A DNA stretch of 64,000 nucleotides from Sipunculus nudus (Eukaryota; Annelida; Sipuncula; Golfingiida; Sipunculidae): the NCBI GenBank assembly GCA_026874595.1, contig CM049321.1, positions 11,817,479 to 11,881,478 of the forward strand, in the 5' to 3' direction. The number at the start of each line of letters is the position of its first letter. Position 1 is the first letter of the stretch. A program made the translations under genes and the position numbers. Below are positions 32,801 to 44,300 of the stretch, piece after piece. The notes beneath the pieces are model-generated. The model made no database searches, had not been told where the DNA came from, and saw only the letters and a program-made list of their open reading frames with translations.

Positions 32801-35800
32801 CGACTTTTTATTGAAAGATTTTGCCATTTTTATTTAGAATCCGGTTCACTAAGCGTCACTATTTTGTCCCCAAGAAACTTGTCTGCGTACCGATAGGTCA
32901 TATTCGTGTGTATTTGTGGAAAAATGCTTCATTTCTGTGGTATTTTTACCGTAAGCAAAGAATAAGCAAAGCGTAAGGAAAGTGTAAGCAAAGGAACTAT
33001 ATCTTCATAAATTCTTTTTGTGAATATTTTCTCAAGACATAATGTATTATTTGACTAACCAGGAGCCTTATTATATCGGAAACGGTGCAAAACAGTAGAT
33101 CAAATGAGAAAAAAATTAAAAAATGGGTCCATATAATCCATAACATCTCTTATTAGAAATAACAGTCTTTTACATTTCTAGTATTGATTGAACAATTGTT
33201 CCCTTTATTTTTAGATTAATGTTCACCAGGAGGCATCATTGTGTATCCAGGGAATTAGTCTGCGTCCCTACGGGGCATATTCGTGTGTATTTTTTAAAAT
33301 GCTTCATTTCTGTGGTGTTTTCTCAAAAAGCAAAGCATAAGCAAAACGCAAGCAATTTGTAAGCAAAAAAAAACAATATCTTCATAAATTCACTTTGCGA
33401 CTATTTTCAGGGGACATAATGTATTATTAGGGTTCCAGGGAGTCTAATCGTGTCGGAAATAGTGGAAAATTGTAGATAAATTGGGAAAGATATAAGAAAA
33501 TGGGTCTCGAATTTAATATTATCCCTTTCATAAAATAGTAATATTTTATATTTTTACATTTTATTGAAAGACTTTGCCTTTTATTTTTAAATTCCTGTTG
33601 ACTTAGCGTCACTATTTTGTCGCCAAGGAACTTTTCTGCGTACCTATGGGTCATATTCGTGTGTATTTGTAGAAAAATGCTTCATTTCTGTGATGTTTTC
33701 ACCGTAAGCAAAGAATAAGCAAAGCGTTAGAAAAGTGTAAGCAAAGGAACTACATCTTCATCAATTCTTTTTGTGAATATTTTCTCAAGACATAATGTAT
33801 TAGTTGACTAACCCGGAGCCTATTTATATCGGAAACGGTGCAAAACAGTAGATCAAATGAGAAAAAAATTAAAAAATGGGTCCATATAATCCATAATATC
33901 TCTTATTGGAAATAGCAGTCTTTTACATTTCTAATATTGATTGAACGATTGTTCCCTTTATTTTTAGATTAATGTTCACTAGGAGGCACCATTGTGTAGC
34001 AAGGGAATTAGTCTGCGTCCCTACGGGACATATTCGTGTGTTTTTGCTGAAAAATGCTTCATATCTGTGGTGTTTTCTCAATAAGCAAAGCATAAGCAAA
34101 ACGCAAGCAAATTGTAAGCAAAGAAACAATAACTTCACAAATTCTTTTTGCGACTATTTTCTGAGGACATAATGTATTATTAGGGTTCCAGGGAGTCTAA
34201 TGTCGGAAATAGTAGAAAATTGTAGATAAATTGGGAAATAATTAAGAAAATGGGTCTCGGAATCGATATTGTCCCTTTTAGAAAATAGCAATATTTTAAA
34301 TTTCGACTTTTATTGAAAAATTTTGCCATTTTTATTTAGAATCCGGTTCACTAAGCGTCACTATTTTGTCGCCAAGAAACTTGTCTGCGTACCCATGGGT
34401 CATATTCGTGTGTATTTGTAGAAATATGCTTCATTTCTTTAGTGTTTTCACCGTAAGCAAAGAATAAGCAAAGCGTAAGGAAAGTGTAAGCAAAGGAACT
34501 ACATCTTCATAAATTCTTTTTGTGAATAATTTCTCAAGACATAATGTATTAGTTGACTAACCAGGAGCCAAATTATATCGGAAACGGTGCAAAACAGTAG
34601 ATCAAATGAGAAAAAATTTAAAACAATGGGTCTCGAATTTAATATTATCCCTTTCATAAAATAGTAATATTTCATATTTTTACATTTATTGAAAGATTTT
34701 GCCTTTTATTTTTAGATTCCTGTTCACTTAGCGTCGCTATTTTGTCGCCAAGGAACTTGTCTGCGTACCCATGGGTCATATTCGTGTGTATTTGTAGAAA
34801 AATGCTTCATTTCTGTGGTGTTTTCTCAATAAGCAAAGCATAAGCATAACGCAAGCAATTTTTAAGCAAAATAGGCAAAACATAAGCAAAACGCAAGCAA
34901 ATTGTAAGCAAAGGAACAATGTCTTCTTAAATTCTTTTTGCAACTATTTCCTGAGGACATAATGTATTATTAGGCTTCCAGGGAGTCTAATCATGTCAAA
35001 AATAGTAGAAAATTGTAGATAAATTGGGAAAGAAATAAGAAAATGGGTCTCGAAATCGATATTATCCCTTTCAGAAAATAGCAATATTTCATATTTTGAC
35101 TTTTCATTGAAAGATTTTACCATTTTTATTTAGAATCCGGTTCACTAAGCATCACTGCTTTGTCGCCAAGAAACTTGTCTCCGTACCCATGGGTCATATT
35201 CGTGTGTATTTGTAGAAAAATGCTTCATTTCTGTGGTGTTTTCTTAATAAGCAAAGCATAAACAAAACGTAAGCAAATTGTAAGTAAAGTAACAATGTCT
35301 TCATAAATTCTTTTTGTAAATATTTTCTGGAGACATACTGTATAATTTGACTAACCCGGAGCCTAATTATATCGGAAACGGTGCAAAACAGTAGATCAAA
35401 TGAGAAAAAAATAAAAAAATGGGTCCCTATAACCCATAATATCTCTTATTGGAAATAGCAGTCTTTTACATTTCTAATATTGATTGAACGATAGTGCCCT
35501 TTATTTTTAGATTAATGTTCACTAGAAGGGACCATTGTGTAGCCAGAGAATTAGTCTGCGTCCCTACGGGACATATTCGTGTGTATTTTTTTTAAAATGC
35601 TTCATTTCTGTGGTGTTTTCTCAATAAGCAAAGCATAAGCAAAACGCAAGCAAATTGTAAGCAAAGGAAAAATGTCTTCAAAAATTCTTTTTGCGACTAT
35701 TTTCTGAGGATATAATGAATTATTCGGGTTCCAGGGAGTCTAATCATGTCGGAAATAGTAGAAAATTGTAGATAACTTGGGAAAGAATTAAGAAAATGGG

Positions 35801-37811
35801 TCTCGTAATCGATATTGTCCCTTTTAGAAAAATAGCAATATTTTATATTTCGACATTTTATTGAAAGATTTTGCCATTTTTATTTAGAATCCGGTTCACT
35901 AAGCGTCACTTTTTTGTCGCCAAGTATCTTGTCTGCGTACCCATGGGTCATATTCGAGTGTATTTGTAGAAAAATGCTTCATTTCTGTGGTGTTTTCAGC
36001 GTAAGCAAAGAATAAGCAAAGCGTAAGGAAAGTGTAAGCAAAGGAACTACATCTTCATAAATTCTTTTTGTGAATATTTTCTCAAGACATAATGAATTAG
36101 TTGACTAACCAGGAGCCTAATTATATCGGAAACGGTGCAAAACAGTAGATCAAATGAGAAAAAATTAAAAAATGGGTCCCTATAACCCATAATATCTCTT
36201 TTTGGAAATAGCAGTCTTTTACATTTCTAATATTGATTGAACGATGGTGCCCTTTATTTTTAGATTAATGTTCACTAGGAGGCACCATTGTGTAGCCAGG
36301 GAATTAGTCTGCGTCCCTACGGGACATATTCGTGTGTATTTTTTTAAAAATGCTTCATTTCTGTGGTGTTTTCTCAATAGGCAAAACATAAGCAAAACGC
36401 AAGCAAATTGTAAGCAAAGGAACAATGTCTTCTTAAATTCTTTTTGCAACTATTTCCTGAGGACATAATGTATTATTAGGCTTCCAGGGAGTCTAATCAT
36501 GTCGGAAGTAGTGGAAAATTGTAGATAAATTGGGAAAGAAATAAGAAAATGGGTCTCGAAATCGATATTATCCCTTTCAGAAAAAAGCAATATTTCATAT
36601 TTCGACTTTTCATTGAAAGATTTTGCCATTTTTATTTAGAATCCGGTTGACTTAGCGTCACTATTTTGTCGCCAAGAAACTTGTCTGCGTACCCATGAGT
36701 CATATTCGTGTGTGTTTGTAGAAAAATGCTTCATTTCTGTGGTGTTTTCTCAATAAGCAATGCATAAGCAAAACTTAAGCAAATTGTAAGCAAAGGAACA
36801 ATGTCTTCTTAAATTCTTTTTGTAAATATTTTTTCAAGACATAATGTATTAGTTGACAAACCAGGAGCCTAATTATATCGGAAACGGTGCAAAACAGTAG
36901 ATCAAATGAGAAAAAATTAAAAAATGGGTACCAATAATCCATAATATCTCTCATTTGAAAATAGCAGTCTTTTACATTTCTAATATTGATTGAACGATTG
37001 TGCCCTTTTTTTTTAGATTAATGTTCCTTAGGAGGCACCATTGTGTAGCCAGGAAATTAGTATGCGTCCCTACGGGACATATTCGTGTGTATTTTTTTAA
37101 AAATGCTTCATTTCTGTGGTGTTTTCTCAATAAGCAAAGCATAAGCAAAACGCTAGCAAATTGTAGGCAAAGGAACAATGTCTTCTTAAATTCTTTTTGC
37201 AACTATTTTCTGAGGACATAATGTATTATTAGGCTTCCAGGATGTCTTATCATGTCAAAAATAGTAGAAAATTGTAGATACATTGGGAAAGAAATAAGAA
37301 AATGGGTCTCGAAATCGATATTATCCCTTTCAGAAAATAGCAATATTTCAAATTTGGACTTTTCATTGAAAGATTTTACCATTTTTATTTAGAATCCGGT
37401 TCACTAAGCATCACTGCTTTGTCGCCAAGAAACTTGTCTCCGTACCCATGGGTCATATTCGTGTGTATTTGTAGAAAAATGCTTCATTTCTGTGGTGTTT
37501 TCTTAATAAGCAAAGCATAAGCAAAACGTAAGCAAATTGTAAGTAAAGGAACAATGTCTTCATAAATTCTTTTTGTAAATATTTTCTGGAGACATAATGT
37601 ATAATTTGACTAACCCGGAGCCTAATTATATCGGAAACGGTGCAAAACAGTAGATCAAATGAGAAAAAAATAAAAAATGGGTCCCTATAACCCATAATAT
37701 CTCTTATTGGAAATAGCAGTCTTTTACATTTCTAATATTGATTGAACGATAGTGCCCTTTATTTTTAGATTAATGTTCACTAGAAGGGACCATTGTGTAG
37801 CCATAGAATTA
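26871..37811. repeat. Satellite between LINE copies 2 and 3
   Basis: Continuous A/B monomers with no insertion. It contains the single-copy version of the 12-monomer block (about 27414-31913), the unit 2/unit 3 junction at about 34232, and the unit 3 chimeric monomer. The short open frames on both strands are satellite sequence. Confidence 0.88.
34545..34962. repeat. Chimeric monomer, unit 3 copy
   Basis: Unit 3 copy of the A/B2 chimera, 418 bp, with the expanded array. Its presence in all three units shows the chimera predates the HOR amplification. Confidence 0.85.
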
Positions 37812-40800
37812 TTATGGCGTATAAGGAACTCCTCTGCACGTGGCTTTACCTGGAGAAGTAATACTCCTATTATACAACGAAGACTAGACTTTATTCTTAT
37901 TTCTAGCGAACTTAATGCACATGTTCGCCATGTACAAATTTTGCCAGCCATAATTTCGGATCATTCAGCGGTGAGATGTACAATTAAATCACTTCATTAT
38001 AATAAACATGGTCCTTCCTTTTGGAAGTTTAATGTTTCACTGCTGAATGACACTCTTTATGTCCAAGAGCTCAAAGATCACATAATACAATGGAAACAAT
38101 ATTATGATTTTTACAAGAAAGAGAAAGAATGGTGGGAGTTTTTAAAATTTATGATCAGAGATTTTACTATTCGTTTTTCTAAAAAGAAATTGCAAGAGGA
38201 GAGAGCCGAAGTACAGCATTTGGAAAAATTACTATCACAAGTAGAAACTAAAATTTCAGCAAACCAGTCAGAGAGTACAATGGAATATGAAAATTATCGA
38301 CGAAAAATTGAGAAATATTATGATCGTATTATAGAAGGCAACATAATTAGATCTAGGGTTAAATGGTATGAGGAAGGGGAACGAAATACAAAATATTTTA
38401 TTAATTTGGAAAAAATGAATAAAAAGAAGTCTACAATCAGAAAGCTATTGATAAATGGAGAGGAAAAAACTGATCAAAAAGATATAACAAATGAACTTAG
38501 ACGATTTTATAAAGAAATGTATTCGCGAAAAAGTAAAATTACACGAATGGATTGTATGCATTTCTTATCTAACCTTAACATCACACGTTTAACGGAAATC
38601 GATTCAGCGAGCTGTGACGGGGAGATAACAAAATCTGAAGTTTTAAAGGCTTTACACTGCATGAAAAATAATAAGACACCAGGAAATGATGGCCTGCCAA
38701 AAGAATTCTATATTACTTTCTTTGACATTTTAGGTGACGATTTGGTTAGGTGTTTGAATAAGTGTTTTGAAGAAGGAATATTAACTAATAGTCAAAGACA
38801 ATCAGTTGTAACATTAATAGAAAAAACAGGCAAAGATAATCGTATATTAACATCATGGAGACCCATAAGTCTGTTGAATGTAGATTGTAAGATACTAAGT
38901 AAAATTTTAGCCGGCCGGATGAAAGTTTTTCTTCCAAAATTAATAGCGGATGACCAAACTGCTTTCGTCCAGGGAAGAAATATTAGTGACACAACGAGAC
39001 TGATAAGTGACGTAATAGAACATTGTAAAATAGAAAACAAGTCAGGGATCTTATTTGCAGTAGACTTCGCAGCAGCTTTTGATTCTATAGATCATACTTA
39101 TTTATTTACAGTACTTGAAAAATTTGGATTTGGTGAAAATTTCATCAGATGGGTAAAAATTCTACATTATGATATCGAGAGTTGTATTATTAATAATGGT
39201 TATTCCACAGAGTATCTCAAAGTTGCCACAGGTACAAGGCAGGGCGATCCGTTGGCCCCATATCTTTTCGTATTAGCAATCGAGATTTTAGCTACAATGA
39301 TTCGTAACAATAGTAGGATCAGCGGTATAAACATTAATGGTGTTGAAATTAAGCAAGCGATATTTGCAGATGATACCACCTACTTTCTGAGAGATATCGC
39401 TTCAATGAAAGAAGTATGTAATGTTATTGATAAATTCGGAGCCATATCATCGCTGTATATAAATCTGGGAAAATGTGAAGCAGCATTGCTTGGAAATCCG
39501 TCTATGACTGAATTATTGGATCACATAAAATGGATCAACCTTAAGAATAAGGCAATTAAGATATTGGGAATCTCATTTACGTATGATAAGCAACTGTCAT
39601 ATACACTTAATTTTAATGGTATTTTAGAGAAAATAAAGACCCTTTTTAATATTTGGAAACAACGAAACATGACATTTTTCGGCAGAAATACAATAATTAA
39701 ATCATTAGGCATATCCAAAATATTGTACATAACAAACGTGCTGGAACCTCCTAGAGAATTTATAAAACTTGTTAAAAGTTGTATTGTGGACTTTATATGG
39801 TACGGCAGAAAACCCAAAATTAAATATGAAGTTATGATAAACTGTCAGAGAGAAGGAGGTATTGGACTACCGGATGTGGCATCGATAGTGGAATGTCAAA
39901 GATTAATGTGGATGATAAAATTTATAAACGCTGGAGATGCCAAATATACTGCTGTGCCGAATTTGTATCTTAAGCAAATTGGTGGGGTAAAGAATATTAC
40001 AGCAAATCTGGATACCAGACGTATTGGTGACGATATTCCTGATTTCTATAAAAAATGCTTGAACGTATGGTCATTATATATGTCTGGTGAACCAAGTAAC
40101 CCAGAAATAATGTTGTACCAAAGCGTGTGGAACAATAAATTTATAAAGATAGGAGGTAATTCTGTATATATGAAACATTTTGATGCAAAACGTGTGAAGT
40201 ATGTACATGATCTTTATAATACCAGCGGGAAAAAGAAAAGACTGGATGAAATTGTACCTCCGGATACTAATGAATACAAAATTTACTATGTACACTGGTT
40301 GTCCTTGATACATGCTATCCCGCAGAAGTGGCATGATTGTATTCGTACATTTGCAATGCAAGATAACTGTAGCCAGTTTTCTGAAAATATTAATTATGTT
40401 TCATTTAAAGATGTAATACTAAATACGAATAAAGTGTCTTTCAAAGAGTTGTACAAAAGAATAATTCAGAGTAAAAAATCTGAGCCTTCAGCCAAAGTAA
40501 AATTACAGTCCAGATTAAGATGTTTTGATTGGGAACAATCTGTTGCAAAGCTATATTCTATTACACTGGATATGCGTTTCCGTGAATTTCAGTTTAAATT
40601 GTTGCATAACGTTTTAGCAACAAGGGATAAGCTATACCTGTGGAAAGTAACTGATAATAAGCGATGTAATTACTGTTTTGTTGAGAAGGAAACAGTTGAA
40701 CACTTATTATGTCAGTGTCATATTTCAATAACATTTTATCTGCATATAAAAACTTTTGTCAAGAGAGCTAATATCCATATGCCAGATCTAAACAAAGAGG

Positions 40801-41033
40801 TTATATACATGGTTGTGGGGAAACATGAACCGGTAATTATCGACATGTTATTATTAATTTATAAATATTTGGTATACAGAAATCGGATATTTCAGGTGAT
40901 CCCTACCCTGGTACAGTTTGTGAATTGTTTAAAAAATACAGAATTGTTAGAAAGAAAGATTGCTGAGAAAAAACACACTTTGAATGTACATGAGAAAAAA
41001 TGGAAGGAGTGTCTTACCTTGTTAAGATATTAA
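37773..41033 (+). CDS. LINE ORF2 protein, endonuclease-truncated reverse transcriptase, copy 3
   Basis: Third intact copy of the satellite-LINE fusion frame (1,086 codons from the satellite ATG). The predicted protein equals copy 2, including Glu707, and differs from copy 1 only there. Key residues remain: SDH of the endonuclease remnant, the catalytic Asp of FAVDF, the FADD aspartates and the C-x2-C-x8-H-x4-C motif near the C terminus. The family normally has a full APE endonuclease of over 200 residues upstream and often a separate ORF1 protein; both are absent. I infer a dead-on-arrival insertion that has not had time to decay. Confidence 0.9.
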   Translation: MFTRRDHCVAIELLWRIRNSSARGFTWRSNTPIIQRRLDFILISSELNAHVRHVQILPAIISDHSAVRCTIKSLHYNKHGPSFWKFNVSLLNDTLYVQELKDHIIQWKQYYDFYKKEKEWWEFLKFMIRDFTIRFSKKKLQEERAEVQHLEKLLSQVETKISANQSESTMEYENYRRKIEKYYDRIIEGNIIRSRVKWYEEGERNTKYFINLEKMNKKKSTIRKLLINGEEKTDQKDITNELRRFYKEMYSRKSKITRMDCMHFLSNLNITRLTEIDSASCDGEITKSEVLKALHCMKNNKTPGNDGLPKEFYITFFDILGDDLVRCLNKCFEEGILTNSQRQSVVTLIEKTGKDNRILTSWRPISLLNVDCKILSKILAGRMKVFLPKLIADDQTAFVQGRNISDTTRLISDVIEHCKIENKSGILFAVDFAAAFDSIDHTYLFTVLEKFGFGENFIRWVKILHYDIESCIINNGYSTEYLKVATGTRQGDPLAPYLFVLAIEILATMIRNNSRISGININGVEIKQAIFADDTTYFLRDIASMKEVCNVIDKFGAISSLYINLGKCEAALLGNPSMTELLDHIKWINLKNKAIKILGISFTYDKQLSYTLNFNGILEKIKTLFNIWKQRNMTFFGRNTIIKSLGISKILYITNVLEPPREFIKLVKSCIVDFIWYGRKPKIKYEVMINCQREGGIGLPDVASIVECQRLMWMIKFINAGDAKYTAVPNLYLKQIGGVKNITANLDTRRIGDDIPDFYKKCLNVWSLYMSGEPSNPEIMLYQSVWNNKFIKIGGNSVYMKHFDAKRVKYVHDLYNTSGKKKRLDEIVPPDTNEYKIYYVHWLSLIHAIPQKWHDCIRTFAMQDNCSQFSENINYVSFKDVILNTNKVSFKELYKRIIQSKKSEPSAKVKLQSRLRCFDWEQSVAKLYSITLDMRFREFQFKLLHNVLATRDKLYLWKVTDNKRCNYCFVEKETVEHLLCQCHISITFYLHIKTFVKRANIHMPDLNKEVIYMVVGKHEPVIIDMLLLIYKYLVYRNRIFQVIPTLVQFVNCLKNTELLERKIAEKKHTLNVHEKKWKECLTLLRY

Positions 41034-41328
41034 TAACTCCTGGTCATTATAACTGTGTTGGTAACTCACAAATGTTATATGTATTTTATGCACAGATTCA
41101 CATACATTGGTATATTTGTTAACTGTTACAGATTTTACTGCATTGTACTAGTTTTTGGAGATGTTGTTTAGGCTTGTTTATTGCCACTATATTGTAATTA
41201 AACAAATTTTTCAATTAAAATATATAAATGGTGTCGATGATGAAAATATGTAGAGGAAGGAAAATATGTGAAGTATTGACTGAAACATCATAAAGAAGGA
41301 GAAAAGAAAAAAAAAAAAAAAAAAAAAA
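37812..41328 (+). mobile_element. 5'-truncated LINE (L1/Tx1-like), copy 3
   Basis: Third copy, 14,458 bp after copy 2, with the same truncation point, flanking gaatta (37806-37811 and 41329-41334) and 22-A tail (41307-41328). It shares the 39892 A variant with copy 2 against copy 1. As with copy 2, identical junctions show that the element was carried along by satellite amplification. Confidence 0.93.
41034..41328 (+). other. LINE 3' UTR and poly(A) tail, copy 3
   Basis: Same 3' UTR as copies 1 and 2, closing with 22 A (41307-41328) and then satellite gaattagtctgcg. Confidence 0.85.
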
Positions 41329-44300
41329 GAATTAGTCTGCGTCCCTACGGGACATATTCGTGTGTATTTTTTTAAAAATGCTTCATTTCTGTGGTGTTTT
41401 CTCAATAAGCAAAGCATAAGCAAAACGCAAGCAAATTGTAAGCAAAGGAACAATGTCTTCATAAATTCTTTTTGTAAATATTTTCTAGAGACATAATGTA
41501 TTAGTTGACTAACCAGGAGCCTAATTATATCGGAAACGGTGCAAAACAGTAGATCAAATGAGAAAAAAATAAAAAATGGGTCGCTATAATCCCTAACGTC
41601 TATTATTGGAAATAGCAGTCTTTTACATTTTTAATATGGATTGAACGATTGTTCCCTTTACTTTTAGATTAATGTTCACTAGGAGGCACCATTGTGTATC
41701 CAGGGAATTAGTCTGCGTCCCTACGGGACATATTCGTGTGTATTTTTTGAAAATGCTTCATTTCTGTGGTGTTTTCTCAATAAGCAAAGCATAAGCAAAA
41801 CGCAAGCAAATTGTAAGCAAAGGAACAATGTCTTCTTCAATTATTTATGCGACTATTTTCTGAGGACATAATGTATTATAAGGGTTCCAGGGAGTCTGAT
41901 CATGTCGGAAATAGTGGAAAATTGTAGATAAATTGGGAAAGAAATAAGAAAATGGGTCTCGAAATCGATATTATCCCTTTTAGAAAATAGCAATATTTTA
42001 TATTTAGACTTTTTATTGAAAGATTTTGCCATTTTTATTTAGAATCCGGTTCACTAGGTGTCACTATTTTGTCGCCGAGAAACTTGTCTGCGTACCCATG
42101 GATCATATTCGTGTGTATTTGTAGAAAAATGCTTCATTTCTGTGACTTTTTACCGTATGCAAAGAATAAGCAAAGCTTAAGGAAAGTGTAAGCAAAGGAA
42201 CTACATCTTCATAAATTCTTTTTGTGAATATCTTCTAAAGACATAATGTATTAGTTGACTAACCAGGAGCCTAATTATATCGGAAACGGTGCAAAACAGT
42301 AGATCAAATGAGAAAAAATTAAAAAATGGGTCCCTATAATCCATGATATCTCTTATTGGAAATAGCAGTCTTTTACATTTCTCATATTGATTGAACGATT
42401 GTGCCTTTTATTTTTAGATTAATGTTCACTATGAGGAACCATTGTGTAGCAAAGGAATTAGTCTGCGTCCTTACTGGACATAGTTGTGTGTATTTTTTTT
42501 AAATGCTTCATTTCTGTGGCGTTTTCTCAATAAGCATAGCATAGGCAAAAAGCAGGCAATTTGTAAGCAAAGAAACAATATCTTCATAAATTCTTTTTTC
42601 GACTATTTTCTGAGGACATAATGTATTATTAGGGTTCCAGGGGGTCTATTCATGTCGGAAATAGTGGAAAATTGTAGATAAATTGGGAAAGAAATAAGAA
42701 AATGGGTCTCGAAATCGATATTATCCCTTTTAAAAAATAGCAATATTTTATATTTATACTTTTTATTGAAAGATTTTGCTTTTTTATTTAGAATCAGGTT
42801 CACTAAGCGTCACTATTTTGTCTCCAAGATGTCTGCGTACCGAAAGGGCATATTCGTGTGTATTTGTGGAAAAATGCTTCATTTCTGTGGTGTTTTTACC
42901 GAAAGCAAAGAATAAGCAAAGCTTAATGAAAGTGTAAGCAAAGGAACCAAATCTTCATAAATTCTTTTTGTGAATATCTTCTAAAGACATAATGTATTAG
43001 TTGACTAACCAGGAGCCTAATTATATCGGAAACGGTGCAAAACAGTAGATCAAATGAGAAAAAATTAAAAAATGGGTCCATATAATCCATAACATCTCTT
43101 ATTAGAAATAACAGTCTTTTACATTTCTAGTATTGATTGAACAATTGTTCCCTTTATTTTTAGATTAATGTTCACTAGGAGGCACCATTGTGTATTCAGG
43201 GAATTAGTCTGCGTCCCTACGGGACATATTCGTGTGTATTTTTTGAAAATGCTTCATTTCTGTGGTGTTTTCTCAATAAGCAAAGCATAAGCAAAACGCA
43301 AGCAAATTGTAAGCAAAGGAACAATGTCTTCTTAAATTTTTTTTGCGACTATGTTCCGAGGATATAATGTATTATTAGGGTTTCAGGGAGTCTAATCGTA
43401 TCGGAAATAGTGGAAAATTGTAGATAAATTGGGAAAGAAATAAGAGAATGGGTCTCGAATTTAATATTATCCCTTTCATAAAATAGTAATATTTCATATT
43501 TTTACATTTTATTGAAAGATTTTGCCTTTTATTTTTAGATTCCTGTTCACTTAGCGTCGCTATTTTGTCGCCAAGAAACTTGTCTGCGTACCCATGGGTC
43601 AAATTCGTGTGTATTTGTAGAAAAATGCTTCATTTCTGTGGTGTTTTTACCGTAAGCAAAGAATAAGCAAAGCGTAAGGAAAGTGTAAGCAAAGGAACTA
43701 TATCTTCATAAATTCTTTTTGTGAATATTTTCTCAAGACATAATGTATTATTTGACTAACCAGGAGCCTTATTATATCGGAAACGGTGCAAAACAGTAGA
43801 TCAAATGAGAAAAAAATTAAAAAATGGGTCCATATAATCCATAACATCTCTTATTAGAAATAACAGTCTTTTACATTTCTAGTATTGATTGAACAATTGT
43901 TCCCTTTATTTTTAGATTAATGTTCACCAGGAGGCATCATTGTGTATCCAGGCAATTAGTCTGCGTCCCTACGGGGCATATTCGTGTGTATTTTTTAAAA
44001 TGCTTCATTTCTGTGGTGTTTTCTCAAAAAGCAAAGCATAAGCAAAACGCAAGCAATTTGTAAGCAAAAAAAACAATATCTTCATAAATTCTCTTTGCGA
44101 CTATTTTCTGAGGACATAATGTATTATTAGGGTTCCAGGGAGTCTAATCGTGTCGGAAATAGTGGAAAATTGTAGATAAATTGGGAAAGATATAAGAAAA
44201 TGGGTCTCGAATTTAATATTATCCCTTTCATAAAATAGTAATATTTTATATTTTTACATTTTATTGAAAGACTTTGCCTTTTATTTTTAAATTCCTGTTG

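Larger units (their letters stand above)
19776..34232. repeat. HOR unit 2 (29 monomers plus LINE)
   Basis: Second copy, about 14,457 bp and lacking the 4.5-kb duplication of unit 1. The monomer map is otherwise the same, including the chimeric monomer (20088-20504), the LINE (23354-26870) and the A-A neighbour after it. It carries a private 1-nt deletion in a T run near 20255, which accounts for the 14,457 versus 14,458 bp offsets. In its left part it shares variants with unit 3, for example at 25434 in the LINE and the aggcaatt variant near 29494. In its right part it mostly shares variants with unit 1, for example T at 30540 and cagttgatc near 30838. Confidence 0.9.
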
